Source of the DNA: Barnesiella sp.
GTDB lineage: Bacteria; Bacteroidota; Bacteroidia; Bacteroidales; Muribaculaceae
Direction: 5' to 3'
NCBI GenBank assembly: GCA_014800945.1
Contig: JAAVFD010000019.1
Location: forward strand, 57,238 to 121,237
Length of the DNA stretch: 64,000 nt
The notes below the pieces were generated by a model. It made no database searches and was not told the DNA's origin. It saw only the letters and a list, made by a program, of their open reading frames with translations. This document shows, in pieces, positions 25,783-34,451 of this stretch. Position 1 is the stretch's first letter, and every line of letters starts with the position of its first letter. Made by a program: the position numbers and the translations under genes.

Positions 25783-26198
25783 GCAAAGAATGTGGTAATA
25801 AGCTCACCAAATTTGTCGGCAGCCTCCTGCATTTTACCACCAATCATAGGCTTAAGCATAGCCGGTATCTCCACATCAATAACACTTGTTGCCTTTGTTG
25901 AGCTTTCACTTTCGGGCTCAAGATTAACTGTGAGATTTAGAGGAACCGGTGACTGTTCAGCTGCAAGTGTAACTCTTGAGGGGCTAACTCTTTCTTTGAC
26001 TGCAAAACGAATTTCACCCACAGGAGCTGCTGTAATCACTATCGCATCATCCTCAAAACGGACATCACCTATCTTTTCTCTTACTTCAGCGGGCAAAGAA
26101 TCCAGCTTCTGCTGATAAGCACCAATATTACTTATTCTTTCATACACCTCATCAACAGGCTTGTTGATGACGGCGGGCTTACTGCTATATGATGCCAT
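25779..26198 (-). CDS. SRPBCC (START-like) family protein
   Basis: A 139-residue cytoplasmic protein without signal peptide. It has the pattern of a polyketide-cyclase/START-like fold: the N-terminal strand SSKPAVINKPVDEVYERISNI, a central VRFEDDAIVITAAPVGEIRFAVKER hairpin, and a long C-terminal helix KPMIGGKMQEAADKFGELITTFF that would close the hydrophobic cavity. Ligand unknown. It lies 8 bp after pyrE and overlaps the next gene by 4 bp (ATGA), so all are likely co-expressed. Confidence 0.75.
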   Translation of the reverse strand: MASYSSKPAVINKPVDEVYERISNIGAYQQKLDSLPAEVREKIGDVRFEDDAIVITAAPVGEIRFAVKERVSPSRVTLAAEQSPVPLNLTVNLEPESESSTKATSVIDVEIPAMLKPMIGGKMQEAADKFGELITTFFA

Positions 26199-26206
26199 AT
26201 CTAATC

Positions 26207-26845
26207 TTATTTTTTTGCAGTCCAGTTAGCGGGATCTTTACGCCATTCCTTAAGGGTGTCAAGGTCTTCAGCGCGGATATATTCTGTTTCAAGCGCAGCC
26301 TCCAGCATTGAGTTGTAATTGCTGAGCGTAAGTAAATTCACATCGGCATCCTTGAAACGTTTTACCGCCAGAGGGAATCCGTAGGTGAAAATCGCAGCCA
26401 TACCAACGACCTCACAGCCGGCAGCACGAATAGCTTCTACAGCCTTTAGACTGCTTCCACCTGTAGAAATGAGGTCTTCAATAACAACGACTTTCTGACC
26501 AGGCTTCAAATTTCCTTCAATAAGGTTTTCAAGACCGTGATCCTTGGGTGTGGAACGAACATAAACATAAGGAAGGCCAAGGGTGTCAGCAACGAGAGCA
26601 CCCATAGCTATTGCGCCGGTAGCAACTCCGGCTATAGCATCTGGTGCAGGGAAATTTTCAAGTATAAGACGGCACATCTCTACTTTGATAAAGCTGCGCA
26701 CCTCAGGATATGATAATGTCTTTCGGTTATCTGTATATATTGGTGAATTCCAGCCTGAAGCCCATGTGAACGGCAGTTCGGGCTGAAGCTTGATTGCGCT
26801 TATTTTTAATAGTTTTTCGGCTAAAATTCTTTCTAAGGGTTTCAT
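26207..26845 (-). CDS. pyrE: Orotate phosphoribosyltransferase
   Basis: A 212-residue cytoplasmic enzyme that joins orotate to PRPP to form OMP in pyrimidine synthesis. It has the PRPP-binding loop VVVIEDLISTGGSSLKA, AGVATGAIAMGALVAD, and the flexible-loop lysines in VYVRSTPKDHGLENLIEG. Length is typical. It is the first gene of the operon and has a consensus promoter 49 nt upstream. No attenuator-like hairpin is apparent in the short leader. Confidence 0.95.
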   Translation of the reverse strand: MKPLERILAEKLLKISAIKLQPELPFTWASGWNSPIYTDNRKTLSYPEVRSFIKVEMCRLILENFPAPDAIAGVATGAIAMGALVADTLGLPYVYVRSTPKDHGLENLIEGNLKPGQKVVVIEDLISTGGSSLKAVEAIRAAGCEVVGMAAIFTYGFPLAVKRFKDADVNLLTLSNYNSMLEAALETEYIRAEDLDTLKEWRKDPANWTAKK

Positions 26846-26893
26846 GGGTTGATAATATTATTGATTATAAAAACATCTACGCTAATTTATACG

Positions 26894-26925
26894 CAAATTT
26901 ATCACATGACTACTCAATACGCAAA
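26894..26925 (-). promoter_or_regulatory. pyrE: Promoter of the pyrE operon
   Basis: Minus-strand TTTG (26925-26922), 20-nt spacer, TAAATTTG (26901-26894): both boxes match the Bacteroidetes consensus. Confidence 0.75.
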
Positions 26926-27055
26926 TTTTTCTACCCGTTTTTTTATGTCGCTCTCCACAACACCAAGTTAGTTCGCTTTATTTCAGCTTACACCATGTGC
27001 ATTCTTCGCCTCACGTTAACATTAATTATCCATTATCACCTAAACTAAATATATG

Positions 27056-27069
27056 TAAGACGCGTCTTA
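27056..27069. promoter_or_regulatory. 14-bp perfect palindrome upstream of the RPVQP-repeat gene
   Basis: TAAGACGCGTCTTA lies 25 bp before the ATG at 27095. It could be an operator or a small leader hairpin; nothing else supports either reading. Confidence 0.35.
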
Positions 27070-27094
27070 TCTATAAAACCAAGCAGAAATTATC

Positions 27095-27970
27095 ATGAAA
27101 AAATCACTAATTCCAATCGTTCTTAGTGCTATCATGTTATTTAGCATAGACGCTTTTGCACAGCGTCACAACGGCTCTGAAAGAAATCAGCAGAAAAAAG
27201 AGCGTGTTCAGAACAAAAATAATCAGAGTGGGCGGCATCAGGACACACCAGCTCTATCTCCTTCAAAAAAAATCAACGACAAAAGAAAACCTGCCGGCAA
27301 CTCCGGTTCAAGCAACAATAACAACTATTCACGCCCCGGAAGACAGCCGCAGAATCAACCGGACAGACATCCAGCCATTCCGGCGAGACCAATCAGACCC
27401 GTTCAGCCCGTGCGACCGGTTCAACCAGTCAGACCGGTTAGACCCATAACTCCAGTTCGTCCACTCCGTCCTGCTTACCGTCCCGGCAGACCGGTTTATC
27501 AGACTTGGATCAGACCTGTACGCCCTTCAGCTTGGCGCCCGACAAGGGTTATACCTACAATTCGTCCATTGTTCGGACTAAACTTTGGCATGGGATTGAA
27601 TGTGTCAATAAATATGCTTAACAATAACGGATATTCAGTTTATGAATATGGCGATAGAACAGTATATCTAAATAATGTTACAGAACTGAATATGCTTTGG
27701 CAAGAGGGTATTCTGTTTTACGAAAACGGAGGCTTGAACCGCACTCAGCTCTACTATTCCACACCCTACTACGATTCTACCAGATATGATCAAGTGTACT
27801 CCATACTAACCTCGCAATATGGCACTCCGGTTAGTGCCAGCCTGCCTGGTGGGGGCATTCAATCCACATGGTTCGGTAACAATGGCGGATATATTCAGCT
27901 TGACCTGTCAAGCCGAATCACCAACTCCGGCTCAACCGGATTCTTTACGACACTAACTTACGGCGACTAA
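27095..27970 (+). CDS. Exported proline/arginine-repeat protein of unknown function
   Basis: A 291-residue secreted protein with a signal peptide (cut after AFA). Residues 22-90 are a polar, Asn/Gln/Lys-rich disordered region. Residues about 92-160 are a Pro/Arg-rich low-complexity tract of PVRPVQ and IRPV-type units that is strongly basic. The C-terminal 130 residues form a strand-rich domain (MGLNVSINMLNNNGYSVYEYGDRTVYLNNV, then ITNSGSTGFFTTLTYGD) with several Tyr/Asn repeats. The basic linker might bind peptidoglycan, LPS or nucleic acid, but this is a guess. It is followed by a convergent barrel gene 5 bp away. Confidence 0.7.
   Translation: MKKSLIPIVLSAIMLFSIDAFAQRHNGSERNQQKKERVQNKNNQSGRHQDTPALSPSKKINDKRKPAGNSGSSNNNNYSRPGRQPQNQPDRHPAIPARPIRPVQPVRPVQPVRPVRPITPVRPLRPAYRPGRPVYQTWIRPVRPSAWRPTRVIPTIRPLFGLNFGMGLNVSINMLNNNGYSVYEYGDRTVYLNNVTELNMLWQEGILFYENGGLNRTQLYYSTPYYDSTRYDQVYSILTSQYGTPVSASLPGGGIQSTWFGNNGGYIQLDLSSRITNSGSTGFFTTLTYGD
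27375..27560 (+). repeat. Imperfect tandem repeats coding for PVRPVQ units
   Basis: Short imperfect repeats such as CCCGTTCAGCCCGTGCGACC recur inside the gene and encode the Pro/Arg tract. Copy number could vary by slippage or recombination. Confidence 0.6.
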
Positions 27971-27975
27971 AGGAT

Positions 27976-28509
27976 TTAGAAGTTCACCCCTAACCGTAAA
28001 CAAGCATAGCTGAGTCCGTCTATATTAAAGCCGGACTCACTTTTTGCATTTACATTAACGTATTGATAGCTTAGCACCAGATATGATGCAAATGATCTGC
28101 CCTTAGCAAGATTAAATCCGAGTCCCGGTGACAGGTAAAGCCCGGCATGGCTACTATTGTCATACATATTAATAAAGGAGCATCCAACCCTGGCATCAAG
28201 GAAGCATAAGGAAGGAACGGTGCGGAAATTAGTTTTGAGTACCCCATAAACCGGAAACATTCTGGAGCTATTGCTAACCATAGAACTCATTCCGGCTCCT
28301 ACTCCAATAAAATCTATAACACCGCGGCGATAGCCAATAGCTCCATTCATATTTATGGTGGACATATCATTGCCTGTCAAATCAATGGCACCGCCAATAT
28401 CTACGCTCCAGGCAAACCCGGCGGGCAATTTCTTCTGCACCTGTTCTTCTGCACTAATTTGCATCATCGAAAACACCACAACGACGATAAGCAACAACAA
28501 TCTCCTCAT
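27976..28509 (-). CDS. Small predicted outer-membrane beta-barrel protein
   Basis: A 177-residue exported protein with a signal peptide (residues 1-20, ISAEE) and strands typical of an eight-stranded barrel: FAWSVDIGGAIDLTG, MNGAIGYRRGVIDFIGVGAGMSS, HAGLYLSPGLGFNLAKG, and a C-terminal strand ending GVNF with terminal Phe, which is the usual BAM recognition residue. No named family is recognised. It follows prmA by 4 bp, so both are probably on one mRNA, with no obvious functional link. Confidence 0.65.
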   Translation of the reverse strand: MRRLLLLIVVVVFSMMQISAEEQVQKKLPAGFAWSVDIGGAIDLTGNDMSTINMNGAIGYRRGVIDFIGVGAGMSSMVSNSSRMFPVYGVLKTNFRTVPSLCFLDARVGCSFINMYDNSSHAGLYLSPGLGFNLAKGRSFASYLVLSYQYVNVNAKSESGFNIDGLSYACLRLGVNF

Positions 28510-28513
28510 AATC

Positions 28514-29356
28514 TTATTTCTTTATAAGAGTTATACAAGCCCAGCGATCTTTTTCAGTGGTCTCGATAAGCTCAAGACCATATTTACAAGCCTCAGCCTC
28601 TATCATCGGGATATCTTCGGTGTAGAATCCACTCAAAAACATTTTGCCTCCGGACGCCAAAACACGAGAATACGCGGCTAAATCACCTATTATAATATTA
28701 CGGTTGATATTTGCGAGCAAAATATCAGCGTCTGTCACATCCTTAATACAATTGACATCACCAAGACGGATATCTATTTCAGGATGAGAATTAAGCGCCA
28801 CATTCTCAAGCGCGTTTACATGGGCTGCCGGATCAATTTCTACACCAATCACACTTTTCGCTCCCTCCATAGCAGCAATTAGTGCAAGAATTCCGGTACC
28901 GGTACCCATATCCACAACTTTCTTTCCCTTCACATCCGTCGCCATGATACGCTCTGCCATTTGTGATGTAGTAGCATGATGCCCTGTACCGAAAGCCATT
29001 TTCGGATCTATAACTATGTCCAGGCGACACTTAGGAATATCTTTATGAAAAGAACTATGTATAACACACTCCTTTCCGATCACAATCGGTTTGAAATAAT
29101 TTTTCTCCCATTCCGAATTCCAGTCCTGACCCTCAATAACATTGGAAGAAATCTCAATATCACAATCAAACGGCAATAGAGAAGTCACTTCGCTGCACTC
29201 AGGCATATAAACCTCTTTTTTAATATATGCCGTAAGCCCGGTTTCATCGGGCACAAAACTCTCAAATCCGCGTTCGGCAAGAATCGCGGCTATTACATCT
29301 GTAAAAGTTTCAGTACATGGACTGAGGTTATAGCGAACCTCGACATAATCATTCAT
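28514..29356 (-). CDS. prmA: Ribosomal protein L11 methyltransferase
   Basis: A 280-residue cytoplasmic SAM-dependent enzyme that trimethylates ribosomal protein L11. It has a small N-terminal L11-recognition domain (about 1-90), then the MPKMAFGTGHHATT-type element seen as IDPKMAFGTGHHATT, the SAM motif VVDMGTGTGILALIAAMEGA, and the post-I acidic residue in GVEIDPAA. DILLANINRNII is the motif IV equivalent. The start is the ATG at 29356; the longer frame to a GTG at 29410 adds a non-homologous leader. Confidence 0.92.
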   Translation of the reverse strand: MNDYVEVRYNLSPCTETFTDVIAAILAERGFESFVPDETGLTAYIKKEVYMPECSEVTSLLPFDCDIEISSNVIEGQDWNSEWEKNYFKPIVIGKECVIHSSFHKDIPKCRLDIVIDPKMAFGTGHHATTSQMAERIMATDVKGKKVVDMGTGTGILALIAAMEGAKSVIGVEIDPAAHVNALENVALNSHPEIDIRLGDVNCIKDVTDADILLANINRNIIIGDLAAYSRVLASGGKMFLSGFYTEDIPMIEAEACKYGLELIETTEKDRWACITLIKK

Positions 29357-29434
29357 TGCAAAAATCGAAATGTGATGAAATAATAAAAAATTCCGGGTAG
29401 TATCAGTCACTCACACCGGATAGCAGGCAAGTTC

Positions 29435-29707
29435 TCAACGCCTACCCCAAAGCCCTCTCGCCTTTTTCCAAAGCCTGAATGCAATAATTGCGTAATCAAA
29501 ATAATTCAGGCTGCCGAGGAGCTTACTCACAAGACCGCCACTTTTAGTCATGGAGGTGCCTGAATATATTCCGCGCGCGCTTGCCGACATCCGCTCTTTT
29601 TCTATTTCAAGCCGAGCCTGGGTATATGCCTGCTGATACCGCAACTCATCTATATCATAACCTTTCCACTCGGGATGGTTTTCTGTTAGCTTAACTTTCT
29701 TTTCCAT
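29435..29707 (-). CDS. Small conserved protein of the YtxH/holin-X cluster
   Basis: A 90-residue protein beginning MEKKVKLTENHPEWKGYDIDELRYQQ, with a charged helical region (about 20-50) that may form a coiled coil and a C-terminal amphipathic segment FDYAIIAFRLWKKARGLWGRR that could lie on the membrane. No signal peptide. The start is the ATG at 29707. I do not recognise a named family. Proteins like it regularly follow holin-X-like genes in Bacteroidales (recalled), which suggests a shared envelope role. Confidence 0.6.
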   Translation of the reverse strand: MEKKVKLTENHPEWKGYDIDELRYQQAYTQARLEIEKERMSASARGIYSGTSMTKSGGLVSKLLGSLNYFDYAIIAFRLWKKARGLWGRR

Positions 29708-29726
29708 AATAAGGAATTTCAATAAA

Positions 29727-30065
29727 TCAAGAAAGGAACAACTTAGAAATAAATCGCGCAATAGGATTCATTATAAACGGCTTGCGGAAAATAACGAGAA
29801 TTGCAATCAGAACAAGATACATAAAGCTGATACAAGCGTATCCCCAACCGATACCGATGTATGGAGCAAGCCAATGGGCTGCCGCCATAGACATAAAGAA
29901 GATAAACACTATAGCGAGTACAAATGCCGCTATAGCCACAGCACCGGCTGTTAGAAATACCGTTACTTTCTCTGCCATTGTGAGTCTGGCATAACGGATG
30001 TACAACTTGGCATATTCTGCAAATTGCCTTCTTATCTGCGAATACTGGTTTGATTTATCATTCAT
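29727..30065 (-). CDS. Holin-X-like (phage holin family) membrane protein
   Basis: A 112-residue protein with a cytoplasmic N-terminal helix (QIRRQFAEYAKLYIRYARLTMAEK) followed by two transmembrane segments (about 34-60 and 68-92). This layout is the Holin_X / DUF1469-like family found in many genomes apart from phages, so lysis is not implied. The start is the ATG at 30065. It sits between two YtxH genes and the 90-residue protein on the same strand, a typical stress-envelope cluster. Confidence 0.75.
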   Translation of the reverse strand: MNDKSNQYSQIRRQFAEYAKLYIRYARLTMAEKVTVFLTAGAVAIAAFVLAIVFIFFMSMAAAHWLAPYIGIGWGYACISFMYLVLIAILVIFRKPFIMNPIARFISKLFLS

Positions 30066-30159
30066 TTCAATACCGTTTTGAGGTTGCAACGGTACACAAC
30101 CGCAGCGAAGAGCCTGCTCCCCGCTGCAAGATGTACCATTTCAGTATGATGAGATACTT

Positions 30160-30357
30160 TTAATCTTCAATTTCACTTGTGAGCTGCTCAACAAGAGCAT
30201 CTATCTCATTATCTGAGCAGAGAATCCCCTTTTTCTGAAGGATTTCCTTAATCTTGCGACGGGTGGTCTCACCTTTTTCAGGAGCAAGTAATACAGCCGC
30301 GCCGGCTCCTACGATAGCACCACCGATAAACGCATATAATACGCTGAGATTTCTCAT
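30160..30357 (-). CDS. YtxH domain protein (copy 1)
   Basis: A 65-residue single-pass membrane protein. A glycine-rich transmembrane helix (LYAFIGGAIVGAGAAVLLAPEKGETTRRKI) carries the hallmark LLAPEKGETTR of YtxH, followed by a short charged cytoplasmic helix. It is a close relative of the upstream gene, from which it is separated by 9 bp. YtxH proteins are induced by general stress in some bacteria; the molecular role is unknown. Confidence 0.85.
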   Translation of the reverse strand: MRNLSVLYAFIGGAIVGAGAAVLLAPEKGETTRRKIKEILQKKGILCSDNEIDALVEQLTSEIED

Positions 30358-30366
30358 AGCTTACAA

Positions 30367-30567
30367 TTATTTATTATTGATTTCTTCGGCAATTTCTTCA
30401 GCGAGTTCCTCTATTTTGCTCTTTTTGAGCTTAATACCTTTTGAGCGAAGAAATTTAACGATTTCGTCACGTGTTTCCTCGCCCTTTTCAGGAGCGAAGA
30501 GAAGACCTACTGCAGCCCCGGCAACTGCACCGCCGATAACAGCGAGAATAATGTTGAGTGGTTTCAT
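30367..30567 (-). CDS. YtxH domain protein (copy 2)
   Basis: A 66-residue single-pass protein with IGGAVAGAAVGLLFAPEKGEETRDEI, the YtxH signature, then a lysine/glutamate-rich helix. It is the first gene of the small-membrane-protein cluster. It and copy 1 differ mostly in the C-terminal helix, which points to an old tandem duplication. Confidence 0.85.
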   Translation of the reverse strand: MKPLNIILAVIGGAVAGAAVGLLFAPEKGEETRDEIVKFLRSKGIKLKKSKIEELAEEIAEEINNK

Positions 30568-30704
30568 AATGCTATGTTCTTTAATTTTATGATATAATTG
30601 ATAACAACCGAACCGTGCAAAATGTTGTAGAGGCCTAAAAAATATACCTCTTCCGCGAAGATAACCATTTACTGTTATTTACACAAATTGAAACCTCGCC
30701 ATAT

Positions 30705-30758
30705 CGTAAAAAAAATACAGCGACCAAGGTTTGCGAGATTTCACATAGCCTTGGTCGC
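30705..30758 (-). terminator. Terminator after the ndk-M23 operon
   Basis: A perfect 10-bp stem (GCGACCAAGG / CCTTGGTCGC at 30720-30729 and 30749-30758) followed on the minus strand by a T8 run. Confidence 0.88.
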
Positions 30759-30781
30759 CAACTCCTAAAACCTATAATTTC

Positions 30782-31615
30782 TTATTTCTTTCTTGACGAC
30801 TTCTTTCTTTTTGACGCGGTGGCACGAGCTTTTGAGCGAGTAGATTTTTTTGCTACTCTGCCTCTACCGAGATTACTCTTTTCAACCGCTGATTTATTGA
30901 AGGTGAATACATCCTTGATAGGCACACCGTTCTCAAAATCTATAATAAGCTGGGGATTGATTGCCAGACCAAAGTAACGGGTTTCAAAGTGAAGGTGGGG
31001 TCCTGTGCTTCTGCCGGTATTACCCCCAAGCGCAATCGGGTCTCCAGCCTTAACCACCTGATTCGGTTTAGCTATAAATTTTGACAAGTGACCGTAAACA
31101 GTCTCCATACCGTTATCATGACGCACAACCACATAGTAGCCATAGCCTCTTTTATCAAAACTGGTCATGCGAACCTTTCCGTCAAAGGCCACCCTTATGG
31201 TATCGCCTATTTTAAGACCTATATCCACTCCTCTATGGATGCGTCCGAATCTGGGACGATAACCGAAGCCTGAAGTCACCCTTCCCATTATTGGATGAAA
31301 ATACCCGCTTACATCTATATCTTTAACTTCCGGGATTGCTACCCCTATATAAGGATTTACACCATGGCTCGCCCAATACTCACCATATATTTCATCTTGC
31401 TCCGGAAGTTCAGGCTTGCTTAAATCACTCATATAGCGGAGAACATTGGCTACTTTTATATCGGAAGCCATTGGCTTTTGAGATGCCAAAAGTTCAGAAT
31501 GCTGCTGGTCATGATTTCGAGGAAGTTGCTTATATTGAGCATTCGCAACCGAAGGCACAAGAACCAGTGCGGTGGCGAATAGTGTAAATGTTTTTTTCAA
31601 ATTCAGTAGCTTCAT
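30782..31615 (-). CDS. M23 family metallopeptidase
   Basis: A 277-residue exported LytM-type zinc peptidase. Signal peptide ends at ANA. The catalytic domain spans about 125-235: GRVTSGFGYRPRFGRIHRGVDIG (zinc ligands His and Asp), ETVYGHLS, and GRSTGPHLHFE with the HxH pair. The last 40 residues are a Lys/Arg/Ser tail (VAKKSTRSKARATASKRKKSSRKK region), unusual and possibly wall- or LPS-binding. All zinc ligands are present, so it may cleave peptidoglycan cross-links. It follows ndk by 20 bp. Confidence 0.92.
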   Translation of the reverse strand: MKLLNLKKTFTLFATALVLVPSVANAQYKQLPRNHDQQHSELLASQKPMASDIKVANVLRYMSDLSKPELPEQDEIYGEYWASHGVNPYIGVAIPEVKDIDVSGYFHPIMGRVTSGFGYRPRFGRIHRGVDIGLKIGDTIRVAFDGKVRMTSFDKRGYGYYVVVRHDNGMETVYGHLSKFIAKPNQVVKAGDPIALGGNTGRSTGPHLHFETRYFGLAINPQLIIDFENGVPIKDVFTFNKSAVEKSNLGRGRVAKKSTRSKARATASKRKKSSRKK

Positions 31616-31635
31616 ACCTTTCTTTTAATGAGAAA

Positions 31636-32103
31636 TCAGTTCTCCAATTCAAGTTTAGAATAAATAAAAGATGTATTGACAGGCTCCCAATCAAAAAGTT
31701 CCTCAGGCTTGAAGAACCGCGCCATCTCTGCCTGAGCATCCTCAACAGAAGATGAAGCATGGATGATATTTTCCTGATTACTTGATGCAAAATCACCGCG
31801 GATTGTTCCGGGCATAGCCTCGCGACCATTTGTTGCACCTGTCATGAGTCTTACCACATTGACCGCATCTTTACCTTCAAGACAAAGCACAATCACGGGG
31901 GACGCCATCATTGAATCAAGCACCAAAGGGAAAAAACTTTTTTCAACCAGATGAGAATAATGTTCACGCAAAATTGTTTCATCAAGTTGCATCATTTTAA
32001 TGCCGGCAATCACAAGACCTTTCTGCTGAAAGCGTGTGAGAATATTTCCCACTAAACCACGCTGTATTGCACTGGGCTTGAAAATTACCAAAGTTTTTTC
32101 CAT
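31636..32103 (-). CDS. ndk: Nucleoside-diphosphate kinase
   Basis: A 155-residue cytoplasmic enzyme that equalises NTP pools through a phosphohistidine. Seen: EKTLVIFKPSAIQRGLVG, the active-site His115 in NIIHASSS, and GATNGREAMPGTIRGDF. It is at the front of a transcript with the M23 peptidase gene. The insertion VEKSFFPLVLDSM is the usual Kpn-loop region. Length is slightly longer than the usual 140 residues, as in other Bacteroidetes. Confidence 0.96.
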   Translation of the reverse strand: MEKTLVIFKPSAIQRGLVGNILTRFQQKGLVIAGIKMMQLDETILREHYSHLVEKSFFPLVLDSMMASPVIVLCLEGKDAVNVVRLMTGATNGREAMPGTIRGDFASSNQENIIHASSSVEDAQAEMARFFKPEELFDWEPVNTSFIYSKLELEN

Positions 32104-32145
32104 TGTTCTGATTTAGGTTAAGTCAATTATCATTTTATTGACGTT

Positions 32146-32177
32146 CAAAATTAGCGATTTATTACACGAACCACAAA
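32146..32177 (-). promoter_or_regulatory. ndk: Promoter of ndk
   Basis: Minus-strand TTTG (32177-32174), 20-nt spacer, TAATTTTG (32153-32146), 42 nt before the ndk start: full consensus. Confidence 0.75.
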
Positions 32178-32357
32178 TCGCATATCATTAGAAAGGCATT
32201 CGCGGATACTCCACTCAAGTATCCCCCACCGACAACTTACTAATAATCAACTATTTAATATTCAATGTGAAAATTGGTGAAATATTCATTAAGTATCTTT
32301 ATTGAAAAATCAAACAGTTAACGTATCTAAATTTTTGTATTTTTATGACTGCTATTT

Positions 32358-34448
32358 TTAACTAATCCGACTCCAGTCGTAGCTCTTGTCAAACATAAGA
32401 GACATCTCTCTTCTCACTCCTGAAAGCACCGATGATGACAAGCTTGGATCACTATCCAAAACTTCGTTAGCTGCATTTCTGGCGAGTTGAACTATCTGAC
32501 CGTCCGTTGCGAGTGAAGCGATTCTCAAATCCACAGCCATTCCGCTTTGAAGTGTCCCCTCTAGATCGCCCGGACCACGCATCTTCAGGTCTGCCTCAGC
32601 CACAACAAAACCATCGGTTGTGGAGGTCATAACCTCAAGCCTCTTACGGGTTTCCTTTGCTATCTTGACCTTGGTCATCAACACACAGTAACTCTGATCA
32701 GCACCACGCCCCACTCTTCCGCGCAACTGGTGCAGTTGAGACAATCCAAACCGTTCCGCATTCTCTATCACCATTACTGAAGCATTGGGAACATTCACAC
32801 CAACCTCTATCACCGTGGTAGCCACAAGAATATTAGCTTCGCCGCTGGCAAATAATCCCATCTGGTAATCTTTTTCCGCCGGCTTCATTCTTCCATGAAC
32901 ATAAGCTACCTTATAACTCGGGAAGGATTCTCGCACAAACTCATATCCCTCTTCAAGACTCTTAAGATCCAGTTTTTCGTTCTCACTGATAAGAGGATAC
33001 ACAATATAAGCCTGTCTGCCGAGTTTCAGCTGCTTGCCTATTGAGCGATAAACATCCATTCGCTTGTCCTCATAGCGCAATAATGTCTGAATCGGCTTTC
33101 TGCCTGGAGGCAGTTCATCAATCACGGACACATCAAGGTCGCCATAAACAGTCATTGCGAGAGTTCTTGGAATAGGAGTTGCTGTCATCACCAGAATATG
33201 AGGTGCCACTGTATTCTTTTTCCATAACCTTGCTCGCTGAGCCACTCCGAAACGATGTTGCTCGTCTATAACCACAAATCCCAGATTCTTGAATTTCACA
33301 GTATCCTCTATAACAGCATGTGTACCTATAAGAATATGGAGTGACCCGTCAAGCAGAGCGGCATGAATTGCATCTCTCTCCTTCTTGGGAGTGCTCCCGG
33401 TGAGCAGCTTTATATTGACACCTATTTTTGATGCGAGAGCAGAAATGGTTTCATAGTGCTGAGTTGCAAGTATTTCAGTCGGAGCCATCAGGCATGCCTG
33501 AGTATTGTTATCCAGAGCCATGAGCATACACATCAGCGCAACCAGAGTTTTACCACTGCCAACATCTCCTTGGAGAAGTCGGTTCATCTGCTTGCCGCTT
33601 CCCACATCTTTACGGATTTCCTTTATAACTCTTTTCTGAGCTCCGGTTAATTCAAAAGGAAGGCAGTCGCGATAAAAGGTATTGAAATAATAGCCAATGT
33701 TCGTAAATCTGAATCCCGGTATGGATTCACTTCGCTCCCGGCAATACCTCAATATATTCAATTGAAGATAAAAAAGTTCCTCAAACTTCAGCCTTAGACG
33801 AGCCCTTTGCAGCTCTTCGTTATCAGCCGGAGAATGAACTGCTCTGAGAGCATCTCCCAGACTCATAAGTCTGTACCTCACCCGCAATTCAGCCGGCAGT
33901 GGATCTGATATGCCGCTACACCTTGGCAGCAGAGAGCACACCATATTATATATAGCGCGTGATGAAATACCTTTGTTTCGCAAAGTTTCGGTTAGAGGGT
34001 ACACACCTCTGAAACCGACTGATACATTCGGGGCGTCGGCGCGGTCAATCTCAGGATGAACCATACTCCATCTTCCGCCGAACTCGGCAGGTTTTCCAAA
34101 CAATATATACTCCACCCCGGGTAGATAACTATCCTTTATACTTTTTATTCTGTTGAACCACACAACCTCCATAGCACGTGTCCCATCAGAAAAAAGACCT
34201 ATCATTCGAGTTTTGGCCCCCTCACCTTGAACCGAAAACGACACAAACTTACCCCTAACCTGCACCGAAGGCATATCTCCGGCAAAATCAGAGATTCGAT
34301 ATGTTTTTGACCTATCTATATAATGGGTCGGATAATGGCATAGCAAATCAGCACAGGTCTTGATTCCCAGCTGCTTGCCGAGTAGCTCAGCACGCTTGGG
34401 TCCTACCCCTTTCAAATACTTTATATCAGTATGCCGAAGCCTGTCCAT
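32358..34448 (-). CDS. recG: ATP-dependent DNA helicase RecG
   Basis: A 696-residue branch-migration helicase that remodels stalled forks and Holliday junctions. N-terminal wedge/OB region (about 1-220; YLKGVGPKRAELLGKQLGI), helicase motif I LLQGDVGSGKTLVA, motif II VIDEQHRFG, motif III VMTATPIPRT, and C-terminal motifs TTVIEVGVNVPNASVMVIE and HQLRGRVGRG. The start is the ATG at 34448. It follows ispD by 3 bp, so the DUF418-ispD-recG genes form one operon. Confidence 0.96.
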   Translation of the reverse strand: MDRLRHTDIKYLKGVGPKRAELLGKQLGIKTCADLLCHYPTHYIDRSKTYRISDFAGDMPSVQVRGKFVSFSVQGEGAKTRMIGLFSDGTRAMEVVWFNRIKSIKDSYLPGVEYILFGKPAEFGGRWSMVHPEIDRADAPNVSVGFRGVYPLTETLRNKGISSRAIYNMVCSLLPRCSGISDPLPAELRVRYRLMSLGDALRAVHSPADNEELQRARLRLKFEELFYLQLNILRYCRERSESIPGFRFTNIGYYFNTFYRDCLPFELTGAQKRVIKEIRKDVGSGKQMNRLLQGDVGSGKTLVALMCMLMALDNNTQACLMAPTEILATQHYETISALASKIGVNIKLLTGSTPKKERDAIHAALLDGSLHILIGTHAVIEDTVKFKNLGFVVIDEQHRFGVAQRARLWKKNTVAPHILVMTATPIPRTLAMTVYGDLDVSVIDELPPGRKPIQTLLRYEDKRMDVYRSIGKQLKLGRQAYIVYPLISENEKLDLKSLEEGYEFVRESFPSYKVAYVHGRMKPAEKDYQMGLFASGEANILVATTVIEVGVNVPNASVMVIENAERFGLSQLHQLRGRVGRGADQSYCVLMTKVKIAKETRKRLEVMTSTTDGFVVAEADLKMRGPGDLEGTLQSGMAVDLRIASLATDGQIVQLARNAANEVLDSDPSLSSSVLSGVRREMSLMFDKSYDWSRIS

Positions 34449-34451
34449 CTT

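Noticed and set aside
26794..27048. An 84-codon plus-strand frame upstream of the RPVQP-repeat gene
   Set aside because: It overlaps the start and promoter of pyrE on the other strand and has no signal or domain.
27375..27560. Possible CRISPR-like array
   Set aside because: The repeats are short, contiguous and in frame, coding for Pro/Arg; there are no spacers.
29727..30065. Phage lysis holin / prophage remnant
   Set aside because: Holin-X-like proteins beside YtxH genes are a normal chromosomal set; no other phage gene is near.
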